64,000 nt of DNA from Pristionchus mayeri (Eukaryota > Nematoda > Chromadorea > Rhabditida > Neodiplogasteridae). The translations under genes were made by a program, and so were the position numbers. Where the stretch lies: the NCBI GenBank assembly GCA_036245805.1, contig BTRK01000004.1, positions 34,209,541 through 34,273,540 of the forward strand, written 5' to 3'. Below are positions 1 to 10,007 of this stretch, one piece after another (position 1 is the first letter of the stretch; each line of letters opens with the position of its first letter). The notes under the pieces are model-generated. The model was given only the letters and a program-made list of their open reading frames with translations. It ran no database searches and was not told the origin of the DNA.

Positions 1-228
1 GCAAATTCAACTGTACGATCAGCCTCCAGAGTCATAAAAAGAAAAAGTAATTAACAACTGCACTCAAGCCTCGGGACCATCAGATTTAACCCCCCCCCCC
101 CCCCTATTGCATTTCCATCACTTTTCTTTAAACTCATCCTTGATGATATGATAATTCCAATCTTTTTTCGTAAACCATTTACTTTACATTATTTGCATAA
201 CTTCTCTAGCGAAATCTGATCAGTAAAC

Positions 229-236
229 CTATATAT
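229..236 (+). promoter_or_regulatory. TATA box of the galectin gene
   Basis: TATATATA-type sequence about 30 bases before the galectin ATG, followed by a pyrimidine-rich start region. This implies a very short 5' leader and no trans-splice acceptor in between. Confidence 0.5.
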
Positions 237-265
237 ACGCCCTCTCCGTCTCACTGCCATAATCA

Positions 266-1202
266 ATGGCTGAGCAATTCAACCTCGTGAGTTCCACCCA
301 TAGGCTACACTCTCAATCGTGATCTTTCAGGCAATTCCCGCTAACATCCCCATCAATGGGTTCGGTCGTGGACGTCGAATCAGAATCGTTGGAGTCCCAG
401 ATGGAAATGCTGATCGCTTCACTGTCAATCTGAAGACCCCGTCCGATATCGCCTTGCACTTCGATGCTCGCTTCTCCATAAGTCACATAGGAATTAGGTC
501 GGATGACAACTAAACGTCATGCCTGTTTTGACATGTCTAAGTCGCAATGACAAATAGTTATCATTCTAGTGTCGTTACGCGTGGTTTCATTCGCAATAAC
601 TGACCTTATTCATTCGAACTCTCCCCTCAATCAAGAAAGAACCCTGCATGTGTAGAGTCCGCAAATGCGAGCCATGTCTAAAGTGAATAGCCGCTGTATC
701 GTAATGAATGCAGGAGCGTTCCATCGCACTCAACAACACTCGATATTCGGCATGGCAGAACCAGGAGAGGTACTGTGGGATCATTATATCGAGCCATTAG
801 TCTGGTACTAGAACGGGTGGGAAACCGCCGGGTGAGAACTAAAATGTACCCTTGTTTAGAATTTTAGTATTTTCGCGGAACCATTTTTGCCTTTGTCATT
901 ATCGTATTCAGACAAAAAATTTCATGTATTTCTCATCCAAACTATTATCATTCAGTTACGGCGACTTCCCCTTCTATCACGGCCGGATTTTCACTCTTGA
1001 ATTCATCGCTGCCGGGGGCGAAATTCATGTGAGGAAGAATATCGATTCATTCAATTACATAGAATTAGCATGCAACCCTTTTCAGGTTCTCTACAATGGT
1101 CGATTCATGATTCGCTTCGAGGAGAGAGACGACCCTCTCAACATCAAAACTGTGAACATCGAGGGAAATGTGCACATCCACTCCGTTCACATTTCCAACT
1201 AA
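266..1202 (+). CDS. Galectin-like beta-galactoside-binding lectin, 5 or so exons, middle exon unresolved
   Basis: Small single-domain galectin. Galectins bind beta-galactosides, usually outside the cell without a signal peptide, and in nematodes they are linked to gut and defence roles. Exon 1 is 266-286 and encodes MAEQFNL; the intron is 287-330. Exon 2 starts at 331 in phase 0 with IPANIPINGFGRG and goes on through DRFTVNL and a DIALHFDARF stretch, the usual strand before the sugar site. Exon 956-1028 has GDFPFYHGRIFTLEF, intron 1029-1085, and exon 1086-1202 has VLYNGRFMIRF and ends VHIHSVHISN. The exon holding the W-x-x-E sugar-binding core should lie between about 505 and 955. I see VTRGFIRNN at 572-600 but no convincing junctions, so the core is unverified and the gene could be damaged. 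TATATA lies at 229-236 and AATAAA at 1231-1236. Confidence 0.75.
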
Positions 1203-1521
1203 CATAGCCGAAGCGATTCGGGAATATTGGAATAAAATATTGTATATTTTTTTCGAGATGAAAAAGAAGTGCTTTGATAATGAGTATATGCATTTCAGTG
1301 TTATTCAAGATAAAGCGAGATAAGGAGTACGAATGTTAAATGTATAAAGAAGTAATTTATCAGTTGATGCAATGTTGTGAATGAGGTTCCGGGAGAAAGT
1401 TTCTTCAATCTGTGATAGACTGTCCGGCATTTAATCGTCCTCACACCACGGGCTTGAGGCAATTTTCCTTTCATATCTGCAAGATAAGAAATATGTGAAA
1501 GCCTGGTTCGCCTCGAAACTC
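1203..1521. other. Intergenic, galectin 3' end to RING gene 3' end
   Basis: Convergent 3' ends: the galectin poly(A) signal AATAAA is at 1231-1236. Nothing else was recognised. Confidence 0.4.
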
Positions 1522-2075
1522 TCATAACTGATTCGCACCTGGTTGATCGTTGCTTGGCGCTGGATACTGAACTGCAGCTAGATCTTCTTTAAGGATGGCT
1601 GGAGAGGACTCTGCGCGACAGAAAGGGCAAGTGCTCAAATAGACTCTCCGAACGCAGTTCCGAAAGATCGTAGCCATGCACGCAGTGCACACAATGTGGC
1701 CAGCTAGCAACGAGACTGCGACTGAGTGGTTCAGTGCAAAGGCAGATCGTGCATGCTCGCGATGTTCCGTCAAAGATTCGGACAAAGCTAGTGGAAGTAG
1801 CGCAGATCGGACAGGTTTCTGCGCCTTCCGCGCACCCGCTGCAGCTCACGTGCCAGCACGAAGTTGCAAAGAAGCGTTGAGACGGCTCTTCGGTACGGCA
1901 CGCTTGGCACGCTCGTGAGAAGCTTAGAGGTTCAGATTCGCTGAATGAATACGATAAATGTAGAGATATGTACAAAGAATTGAGAAAAGTAAATAGATAC
2001 ATACTTTTCTTCGTTCAGTTTTCTGTGCCGATCGGCCATCGAATCGACTTCCTCAACGTCATCCAAAGGAGGCAT
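1522..2075 (-). pseudogene. Tandem-RING zinc-finger gene, frameshifted in the second RING
   Basis: Two-exon paralogue of the RING genes at 3573-7022 and 7753-8294. Exon 1 is 2075-2005; an in-frame ATG also lies at 2039. The intron donor GTATGT joins in phase 2 to exon 2 (1940-1522). The first finger reads CQAC...SCWHVSCSGC...CPIC, a C3HC4 RING. The second starts CTICLCTEPLSRSLVA but then loses frame at about 1697-1707, exactly where the paralogues have the C-G-H zinc ligands. GHIVCTAC and CPFC continue in another frame to a stop at 1522. Compared with the paralogues, two bases are missing including part of the ligand cysteine codon. RING proteins are usually E3 ubiquitin ligases. This copy looks non-functional unless the shift is a sequencing error. 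Confidence 0.65.
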
Positions 2076-2406
2076 GACGATGATTAGACGACTCAAGCAC
2101 TCCCAACGATAGTAATTGCAACGACTGCTAGTAGGACTACTAGTGGATGCTACGCGAGACTCTTCCGGTGTACGTATATTATGATAGGATCAATGATTTA
2201 ATCCGTGCCAGAAGGCATTGAATTAGCCGGAGGACAGAATGTGTGAACATTGACTTGCACCCAGCTCTTCAAGGGTATGACACTTTCGAGTGGGGAACTC
2301 TGGGAAATAAAAACAGCTGTTCATTTCGCAATGTGAATATATATTTATTAGTGCAAAACTCTTGAAAATGGAAGCATCTACAATACGCGAATACTTTATT
2401 TATGGA

Positions 2407-3038
2407 TTAAACGTCATCCTCCTCGGGCTTCTGTTTGTACAGGGTCCAGGCGATCTTGTGGCCCGCGTTGCCTGAACAATTAAGAAGAAACAACGTTTCC
2501 ACTACACAAGTTAATAAAAATCAAATCATATTCGCAGCACTCATGTTATGTAAACACGGGGGTCTAAACAATTCCTCAACTGAATAACATTTCGGGAATT
2601 CAAAGATATCATCTTCTCCTTGACTTTTTCATCGGGATTAGCATGCTCACCTTCAGCAGAAGTCATGCCGATGACCTTGTATCCGAATTCCTCGAGGATG
2701 TTCAGCACTTCAGTGCCGTAGAAGGGAATCGTGTACTTCACGTTGTCCTCGCTCGGCTGATCCTCGAACTTGAAATGATCGTGATTAGTCCCATGCAAAC
2801 CAAGCTTAGTTAATTCGAAATCGCTAGGGCAGGTATCTCCTGGAATGGGAAACGCTCTAACACCTTCACAGTACGCAAGTACAATTATTATATTTGCAAA
2901 ATGGTAGACAACTTCTGGAAAATAAATGCTCACATAGAAGCGCTCCTTAACTTCGCTGTCGACCACTCCGTACATGTACGTTTTCGTGTTTGCATGGGGC
3001 AAGAAATCGCTGACGATCGTCATGTAAGGCATCTCTTT
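2407..3038 (-). CDS. GTP cyclohydrolase I feedback regulatory protein (GFRP), three exons
   Basis: GFRP binds GTP cyclohydrolase I and passes on feedback inhibition by tetrahydrobiopterin and activation by phenylalanine. The product starts MPYMTIVSDF (family start MPYxxIS) at 3032. A 3' splice signal TTTTTTACAG lies just 5' (3039-3048), so the mRNA is either trans-spliced or has a 5'-UTR intron. Exon 1 is 3038-2934, donor GTGAGC. The second exon contains GTEVLNILEEFGYKVIGMTSAEG, ends at 2651 (donor GTGAGC) and joins G|GC to exon 3 (2471-2407), NAGHKIAWTLYKQKPEEDDV. The 5' edge of exon 2 is uncertain. The acceptor TTTCAAG before 2768 keeps frame and gives about 93 residues, close to the 84 of mammalian GFRP. 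The stronger-looking CAG at 2840 puts exon 2 out of frame. Confidence 0.8.
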
Positions 3039-3873
3039 CTGTAAAAAAATACTATTCGAGAGGTGAAATATTCGAATCCATAAACAATGGGACAGAGAGA
3101 GAGAGAGGTATAATTGCGTGTGCAACGCGAATGCAAGCGAGCGGAATGAAGAGTCAACCGGAATAGTTGCTTCCCTCTCTCTCTGACAATGATATCCGAG
3201 ACGGCCAAGAGCGATAATCGCCTTTCGTTTCCGAGCGTCAGCACTTCCATTGCTCATGAATTCATTAACTTTCCCAATGGATTGGCGACACTTTGAGAAT
3301 ACAATTCGTGATTCAATAGCGTCGATAAATGTATTGAACGATTGAATGAGCCATCCATTCGCCAATGAACCGTTATTTCTGCTACTCTGAGATAACACGT
3401 GAATGAAAAGCATTTATTACTGAGAAACATGATTCAACGTGACATGGTGGAAATACAAGCAATTTAAAAAAATAATATTATGTAATATTATGGAAATTAT
3501 GGCTTTCAAAACGGGTATGACATCAGGGGCTAATTCACAAAATACAACTGTTCCTTTCGCTCATTGGCTGCATCAAGACATTCTGTGCTGTTCCTTGATG
3601 GGAAGTGGATAGGAGACGACTCGGCAGAAGGGGCAAGCTGGCTTTTGCACCTTATCTTTCGCATCGACCACAATCAGATGAGCACAAGCTCCACAGACAA
3701 TGTGACCACAGCCGGTGAATACCGCCCTAATCACCGGCTCGGGGCTGAGGCAGATGTCGCATTGCAGAGAGGAGTCCTCGAATAGACGAATGAACGGAGC
3801 GGACCGCATGCAAAGCGGACACGCGCCAGACGCGCACTCGCGGCATACAGCGTGGCGGCAGGATTTGCAGTAG

Positions 3874-3881
3874 TGACGCTC
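3874..3881. repeat. Left target-site duplication of the RTE element
   Basis: TGACGCTC; identical to 6793-6800 and present once at the same place in the uninterrupted paralogue (about 8053-8060). Confidence 0.85.
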
Positions 3882-6792
3882 ATTCTGGGTTCTCAAGTGT
3901 GTGGCGAGCCGTTGAGTGCGATTTCGTCTCTCCGTCTCCGGTTCCGCCCGCCCGGATTCCCTCTCCCAGACGCGTTGGCACGCGGGAGTTGCACGCCGCC
4001 ACGATGGGTCGCCACTTCTACATCGGCACCATCAACGCCAGGACGCTCGGCCCAAGGGAGAAGCAGTCGGAGATGGAACTCGCCCTCGACAAGATCAAGT
4101 GGGACGTGGTTGCAGTGCAGGAAGCCAGGATTGTGGGTTGTGCCTCGTTCAATCTTACATCCTCAGGCACTGTAGTCTACCACTCGGGCGGGCTCACTGC
4201 TTCCCATGGCGTGGCATTTTTGCTTCGACCGCAACTCGCGCGCGGAGCTGTGTTCAATGGCCTCTCCCCTCGTTTGGCCACTCTGCTCCTTCCCGACCTA
4301 CGGCTCTTCCTGGTCTGCGCTTACGCCCCTACGTCTTCCTACGATGACGACGCGTATGAAGACTTCCTAGACCAGGTTGAGACCGCCCTGCGGAGTGCCC
4401 CAAAAGGCCATATGCCAGTTCTGGTTGGTGACTTCAACTGTCGAGTGGCGAGGGAACCTGGCAATGAAAGATTTGTCGGTAACTTTGCCTCTCCCACACC
4501 GAACTCACGCGGACGCTGCTTCACTGAGCTCTGCGTGAGGAACAGACTGCGCATCCTGAACACGTTCCCCAAGAGACGGCACGGTCGAATCTGGACCTGG
4601 CGATCCCCAAACGGCTCCGCATTCCACCAAATTGACTACGTTGCAGCGCCCGCCACAGCGAGAGTAGTCAACTGTGGAGTCGTTGGTCGGTTTGAGTTTG
4701 ACTCCGACCATCGCCTTGTTCGGATGTGCCTCTCCCTCCCTGGCAAGGCGAGGCAGAAAAGATGCAGGGAGCGGCTAGATTTCGATCGAACCGCTTTTAC
4801 TGTCAACGCAAACCTTCTCGCGTCACTGCCCCTTGCCCGCCCCAGTTCTGCCGCCGACGCCTATACTACGGTAAAGGCTTTCACGGAGACCGCGGCAACG
4901 AACTGCTGGAGGAAGCGCCAATCCCCTTCTTGGATCTCGAGTGGAACGCGGAAGCTCCTAGCGATGCGCCATGAATTGCAATCCAACTCCCAACAAGCTG
5001 TCGCCTACTCAGCTGCCTGCAAAGCTGCCCGGACGAGTTTCGTCGATGACATCAGGAAGCGAAAGGAGGCGCAAGCACGGCAAGCAGCAACCATGGGAAG
5101 GAGCATCGTGAAGAGCATGCTGAGTCTGCAAACCTCAAAGAAGCGCCTTCTAGTTCCCCACCCTGTAACTGGTGCTCTCTCTCAAGCAGCTACCAAGACA
5201 GTGGTCCAGAGCTTCTTTGACGGTCTCTACACCCCTGCAGTTCAGTGTCCACTCCCAGTCCCTCCTCAGCCTCTGGATCCCCTTCCTCCCTTCCTACCCG
5301 ATGAGGTCAGCAAAGCGATGTCCCAACTCAAGTGTGGTCACTCACCCGGTTCGGATGGCATTCTCCCTGATATGCTATACCACTCTCGAAACCACCTTGC
5401 TCCCGTTATCGCTGATCTACTCAACTATCTGGTAGATGGAGAGGCTGTTCCAAGCGACCTGACCGAAGCAATTGTCACTCTTCTGCACAAGAAAGGAGAC
5501 CCTACCAACATTGGGAACTTCCGTCCCATCTCCCTCCTCACCGTTTCCCTGAAGACAATGACCAAAGTCATTCTTCAGAGACTCGAAACTGTGCTTGAAG
5601 AAACAGAGTCCTCGACCCAAACCGGCTTCCGGCGCGGCTACAGTACTCTCGACAACCTGCATGCCATCAAGCAGGTCGCTGAAAGAACCTCCGAGTACGG
5701 TATCCCAATCTACTTGGCGTTCGTCGACTTCAAGAAGGCGTTCGACTGTGTGGAGTGGAATGCCTGCTGGCAAGCCCTCTTCTCGTTCGGAGCCCATCCC
5801 TCCCTCGTCCACATGTTGCGCCGTCTCTACGAGTCCTCCTCTACACTCATTCGAGTTAATGAGGAGCTCGTTCCTGTGACTGTGCGTCGAGGAGTCCGCC
5901 AAGGGGATACCCTCTCCCCTCGTCTCTTCAACGCAGTGCTACGATCAGCCATGGACAACATTGACTGGGAGTCAGATGGAATTAGAATCGACGGAAGGAA
6001 CCTTTGCCACTTGGAGTATGCCGATGACGTGGCTCTCGTTGCCAAATCTCGACCCGAGCTGGAACGAATGCTGAAGAAGCTGATGGACGCGTGCAGCCGA
6101 GTTGGTCTCGAAGTGAATGCAAGCAAGACCAACCTCCTCACCTCCTGCACCTCTACCCGCAATCCAATAATCATCGGCAATCTGCGATTCGAATTCGTCG
6201 ATAGCGCCACCTATCTCGGAGGAAGAATAGCTCTTCCCTTGGATCATTCCGACGAAATAGAACACCGGATTCGATTAGGGTGGCTGGCCTGGAGTAAGCT
6301 CTCGCACCTCCTATCTTCTCGAATTCTGTCCATCAAGATCAGGAGGAGAGTCTTCGAGAGCTGCATCACGGCTACAGTTCTCTATGGGTGTGAAGTATGG
6401 GCTCTGAGATCTAGCGAGAAGGAGAGGCTGAGAGTCACCCAGAGGAAGATGGAAAGAAAGATGCTTGGAGTCACGCTGAGGGACAGATGGAGGAATGACC
6501 GCGTGAGAGGGATTACCAAGCTGAGAGACTGGAATGAGGAAGGATTGAAACGAAAAGCGCGCTGGGCCCTCAAGATCAGAAGAATGGGAGTGGAACAGTG
6601 GAGCCGTGCGACAACTGTCTGGACTCCATTCAATAGGACTCGTCCCCCCGGAAAGCCTCGCGCGCGATGGAGAGACGACCTATCCCGAGCTATTGGCAGC
6701 CATTGGTGGAGTGCAACTTATGAAGACTACCGACCTATCATCTTCTGAGCGTTTCCGCCTGATAAGATAAATTGATTGATTGATTGATTGAT
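3882..6792 (+). mobile_element. Full-length RTE-clade non-LTR retrotransposon
   Basis: The 2.9-kb element is flanked by an 8-bp target-site duplication TGACGCTC at 3874-3881 and 6793-6800. It has a single long ORF, a very short 5' leader and a short 3' end finishing in an ATTG/GATT tetranucleotide run (about 6770-6792). That layout is typical of the RTE clade. It sits in antisense in exon 2 of a RING gene. The intact ORF and perfect duplication point to a recent insertion. Its base composition is visibly more GC-rich than the AT-rich flanks. Confidence 0.92.
3899..6748 (+). CDS. RTE endonuclease-reverse transcriptase polyprotein, 949 aa, uninterrupted
   Basis: Encodes the enzyme that nicks the target and copies the element RNA by target-primed reverse transcription. 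The N-terminal part is an APE-type endonuclease: GTINARTL near residue 40, catalytic VAVQEAR near 72, VGDFNCR and SDHRLV. The reverse transcriptase follows with LLHKKGDPTNIGNFRPISLL, FVDFKKAFDCV, RRGVRQGDTLSPRLFN and the catalytic LEYADDVALV box. A C-terminal region after ATYLGGRI carries LYGCEVW and ends RPPGKPRARWRDDL, as in other RTE proteins. The upstream ATG at 3899 is used here. Residue 36 (ATG at 4004, MGRHFYIGT) is the more family-like start. All catalytic motifs look complete, so the copy may be competent. Confidence 0.92.
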   Translation: MWRAVECDFVSPSPVPPARIPSPRRVGTRELHAATMGRHFYIGTINARTLGPREKQSEMELALDKIKWDVVAVQEARIVGCASFNLTSSGTVVYHSGGLTASHGVAFLLRPQLARGAVFNGLSPRLATLLLPDLRLFLVCAYAPTSSYDDDAYEDFLDQVETALRSAPKGHMPVLVGDFNCRVAREPGNERFVGNFASPTPNSRGRCFTELCVRNRLRILNTFPKRRHGRIWTWRSPNGSAFHQIDYVAAPATARVVNCGVVGRFEFDSDHRLVRMCLSLPGKARQKRCRERLDFDRTAFTVNANLLASLPLARPSSAADAYTTVKAFTETAATNCWRKRQSPSWISSGTRKLLAMRHELQSNSQQAVAYSAACKAARTSFVDDIRKRKEAQARQAATMGRSIVKSMLSLQTSKKRLLVPHPVTGALSQAATKTVVQSFFDGLYTPAVQCPLPVPPQPLDPLPPFLPDEVSKAMSQLKCGHSPGSDGILPDMLYHSRNHLAPVIADLLNYLVDGEAVPSDLTEAIVTLLHKKGDPTNIGNFRPISLLTVSLKTMTKVILQRLETVLEETESSTQTGFRRGYSTLDNLHAIKQVAERTSEYGIPIYLAFVDFKKAFDCVEWNACWQALFSFGAHPSLVHMLRRLYESSSTLIRVNEELVPVTVRRGVRQGDTLSPRLFNAVLRSAMDNIDWESDGIRIDGRNLCHLEYADDVALVAKSRPELERMLKKLMDACSRVGLEVNASKTNLLTSCTSTRNPIIIGNLRFEFVDSATYLGGRIALPLDHSDEIEHRIRLGWLAWSKLSHLLSSRILSIKIRRRVFESCITATVLYGCEVWALRSSEKERLRVTQRKMERKMLGVTLRDRWRNDRVRGITKLRDWNEEGLKRKARWALKIRRMGVEQWSRATTVWTPFNRTRPPGKPRARWRDDLSRAIGSHWWSATYEDYRPIIF

Positions 6793-6800
6793 TGACGCTC
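6793..6800. repeat. Right target-site duplication of the RTE element
   Basis: Second copy of TGACGCTC, directly after the ATTG-repeat tail. Reading of the RING exon resumes here. Confidence 0.85.
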
Positions 6801-7752
6801 CAGAGGCGCTCCAGCGTGGCATGCACGACAGGCGCGCGAGATCCATTGCTCGGTTGATGGAGCTTCACTGAAAGGTTGAGATACAATGTGAAACACAAGA
6901 TAACGCAAAGTTTAGCTTTGCATTTTCATGTTGACAAGAATCACTCACTTTTTATCGTTACATTCCCTCAGCAGGCGGGCCCGTTGGATGCGTGTTTGGC
7001 GAATATCTGAGGTGGTAGGCATGGCGGGGTCCGATGATGGGTAGTATGAGAGGAGAAGGACGATTTCGATGATAAGAACAAGGCATTATAAGGCACAACA
7101 CACGAGGAGCGCGTTCCAGGTACGGCGAAAACAATCGGTTTCGTAATGCATTGCATAACATCTTCAGGATCGGATGGAACGTAAACAATAATGCCAAATG
7201 GGAGTACGACCTAGTACCGATTGAGTCCGCATCAGTGCATCAGCGAGATGATCAAGGCGTAATCAATAGAGTTCTTGCGCGCTAAATCTTGCGTGCTTAG
7301 TCAATTCTCTCAGCGTGAGCTGTTATTGTTTGTTGTGCAATAGTTTCTCCTGTTAACTGTTTATCGGTACCACCCTCAGCGAAATGATAACATGAAACAC
7401 GAAAGTGAATACTGATTGTATTTAGATAACGGTTTGGGTTGGAGACACTTTCAGAGTTCAATTTGGGATTCAATAACGTGAGTAAATGTATTGGTCTTTT
7501 CGAATTTGCAACATAAATTGATTTGACGGAACTTATTTTATTTAATCATTTGACATAGAGAACAAAATAATGGCTAACATTGAACACTAATCAACAGTAA
7601 ATGGTGGAAAGACAAGCGGTTGAAACCGTCATTATGTAATATTATGGAGGCTATGCGGATGGTTTTTTTTGGATTATGACTATCGAAACGGGAATGGCAT
7701 CAGTGGCTACTACATTTAATATGACTGAACATGTCACTGGATGGTAAAAACA

Positions 7753-8294
7753 TCATGCTATGGTATGTTGCTCCTTGATGGGATATGGATAGGAGACGAC
7801 TCGGCAGAATGGGCAAGCTGGCTTTTGCAACTTATCTTTCGCATCGACCACAATCAGATGAGCACACGCTCCACAGACAATGTGACCACAGCCGGTGAAT
7901 ACCGCCCTAATCACCGGCTCGGGACTGAGACAGATGTCGCATTGCAGGGAATCTTCTTCAAACATACGCACGAAACGCGCCGACCGCGAACATAGCGGAC
8001 ACGCGCCAGACGCGCACTCGCGGCATACAGCGTAGCGGCAGGATTTGCAGAAGTGACGCTCGAGAGGCGCCCCCACGTGGCATGCGCGACAGGCGCGCGA
8101 GATCCATTGCTCGGTTTGTGGAGCTTCACTGAAAGGTTGAGATACAATGCATGCGAGACACAAAGATTAGATAGCGCAAAGCTTAGCTTTGGAATTTTCA
8201 AGTTGACAAGAATCACTCACTTTTTATCGTTGAAACTCCTTAGCAGGCCGGTCCGATGGATGCGCTTTTGACGAAGCTCTGAGGTGGCAGACAT
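7753..8294 (-). CDS. Tandem-RING zinc-finger protein (copy 2), two exons, intact
   Basis: Likely E3 ubiquitin ligase or RING adaptor of about 150 residues. Exon 1 is 8294-8221, starting MSATSELRQKRIHRTG, donor GTGAGT. Exon 2 is 8128-7753 in phase 2, acceptor ACCTTTCAG, beginning EAPQTEQW. It holds two zinc-finger blocks. The first is CRAC...FCKSCRYAVCREC...CPLC; the second is CDIC, x13, CGHIVCGAC, CPFC, a canonical C3HC4 RING. In the first block the expected zinc-ligand histidine is tyrosine (SCRYAVC), unlike both paralogues (SCRHAVC and SCWHVSC), so this finger may be altered. Gene plus flanks is a direct duplication of copy 1: 5' and 3' non-coding sequences still align (7020-7240 with 8290-8530, and 3430-3560 with 7580-7740). 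Confidence 0.8.
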
Positions 8295-9309
8295 GATGGG
8301 GTCAGAGGTTGGGGAAGAATGAGAGGATGCGGATGATTACGATGATAATAACAAGTCATTATAAGGCGCACAAATCACGAGGAGCGCGTTCAAGGTACGG
8401 TGAAAACACACGTTCGTATAACAGTTTCGTAACGCGTTGCACAACATCTCCAGGATTGGATGGAACTCGAAAATGAATCTCAAATGGGAGCACTACCTAG
8501 TACCAATTGAGACCGCGTCAACCATCACTGAAATGGACCACTCTGAATCATTGGATCCGATTGGAAATATGCGCGCATCAACAATTCTCTCCTCGCGAGG
8601 TGGCATCGCTAGCTGTGCGATAGCCTCTGGCTTCATCTGTTTATCTGTGCCACCCTCGGGGAAATGATAACACGAAACGCGAAAGTGATTAAAGATCGTA
8701 TTTTGAGCCTGACGAAATGGATCATTCCCCCAGAGGGCATGAGTTTTTTTTGTCACAGTGGTAGATGTATAGAACACATAGTTGGAGAATATAGAGAGTT
8801 TGGGAAATGTCGGCTCGTGAACGACTCTTACACCAATGTTCACGCCAAACCTTGAGCCCTTCAGCAATTGTCTCTGTACAACAATGCGTCTTTCATTGCG
8901 TAATAGCTGGCACTCATAAACAGTCTCAGCTGTTTACGAGTGCCGACCAATGCTGGACGGTAACACGCAAGGCGATAACGGGTTGTGTTTTCAGCCAGAC
9001 GAAAACGGTTTTACCCCGAGGGCCTGGTATTTCAATACGTCCTGGTTCCTCCCCGTATCAATTCGTGTGGGGATGAATTGTGTAACGGTCGTTGTGAAAC
9101 GTTATCGAACACATCTTCTCACCCAGAACCCCAAGGAAAGCAACACTGTCATATGCATACACAATGCATATGTGGCGAATCGCGAAAAAATCTACCATTG
9201 GAAGGGAGGTGTCAGCGGCGGTAGCATTCTAGTTTGCCCTGTCCATATATAATTGAGATATTATTACTCCATTTTTATTTTAATCGAATTATGAACATTT
9301 GAAAAAGCC
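8295..9309. other. Upstream duplicate flank and a cysteine-rich open stretch
   Basis: 8295-8700 is the diverged duplicate of 7023-7400. Between about 8880 and 9220 several overlapping + frames are open and one is cysteine/histidine-rich (CGDELCNGRC then QHCHMHTQCICG). A 35-base GTAACA...TTTTCAG segment (8958-8993) could be an intron. No family was recognised and no clean start was found; possibly a decayed secreted-peptide gene. Confidence 0.25.
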
Positions 9310-9490
9310 CGGTTTGACTATCGAAAAGTGATAGTACCAAGTCTGGCCTTCGGAATCTCGAGGATGACGACCGATAGAAAAACTCTGACAATTTGAAAGA
9401 GCATCATTCAGAACTTCTAATCATTTGTGGATGTGTCAAACTTGATTCCTACCGCCGCGGAGTTGCCGATTCTTTCACGATTGTATCATT
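9310..9490. repeat. Solo arm of the foldback element found at 42743-44726
   Basis: The run from TTTGACTATCGAAAAGTGATAGTACCAAG through CTTGATTCCTACCGCCGC to TTCTTTCACGATT matches, with scattered changes, the outer arm of the large palindrome at 44525-44726 and its inverse at 42743-42930. Only one arm is present. Confidence 0.6.
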
Positions 9491-10007
9491 TAATTGAAAA
9501 ATATGTCCTGTCCTTTGGAATTCCTCTTATTTCCTGAAGTGCATTATTGTATATTGTAATGAGCGGAGGCTGGAACAACGTGTGCATTGTGAGCATGTGA
9601 TAAATCATTTAATATTTATAACTTATTGCCACTAATCTCCTGCGAGATAGCATAAATAACCCCGCGGAAGAAGGAACCCAACCTTCAGCTGGATCGACAC
9701 TATTTTATTTATGTTAGGAAATGCCACAAATGCTTTGGCATTACCCGCTGTTCTCAGATTTCTCGAAGTTAAATCATTTATCGTTTCGGGGTCCGATTCT
9801 CTGCCATACCGATATGCATATTCCCTGATGAGCTGGAAAATTGGCTCAAGCCTCAAAATACGCACGACATAATTCCCAAATACTTTTATGTTGCCACAAA
9901 GTAAACATATTGACAATTAATTGGCAATTACCGTAATTATCTTATATTTGCACTTATCCCGATCTTATAACAACACCTAAACTTATTTAGCCTTTAAAAG
10001 TTCTGGA
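9491..10007. other. Intergenic, no feature recognised
   Basis: AT-rich sequence 5' of the first receptor gene; no supported coding or repeat feature. Confidence 0.3.

Larger units (their letters stand above)
3573..7022 (-). pseudogene. Tandem-RING zinc-finger gene (copy 1) split by an RTE insertion
   Basis: Sister of the intact gene at 7753-8294. Exon 1 is 7022-6949 (MPTTSDIRQTRI...), donor GTGAGT. Exon 2 starts at 6867 (EAPSTEQW...) and runs to about 6801, where the retrotransposon begins. It resumes at 3881 and ends at the stop at 3573. If one copy of the 8-bp duplication is ignored, the reading frame passes straight across the insertion with no other lesion, so the gene was intact until the element landed. 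The first finger keeps CKSCRHAVCREC with its histidine. The second reads CDICL...CGHIVCGAC...CPFC, a full C3HC4 RING. A short truncated product from either part is possible but lacks a whole finger pair. Confidence 0.8.

Noticed and set aside
1690..1712. 19-base GT...AG segment that would bridge the RING frameshift
   Set aside because: Far too short for a spliceosomal intron, and the product would lack a RING cysteine. Similar 19-base GT...AG strings occur by chance at 2915-2933 and in both receptor genes.
2541..3413. 290-codon open frame on the minus strand covering the GFRP locus
   Set aside because: It reads through introns with canonical donors (GTGAGC at 2933 and 2650), and its first 120 residues have no family resemblance. 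The GFRP exons explain the similarity.
4339..6633. Minus-strand open frames under the RTE ORF
   Set aside because: GC-rich coding sequence leaves antisense frames open; the plus-strand ORF has all catalytic motifs.
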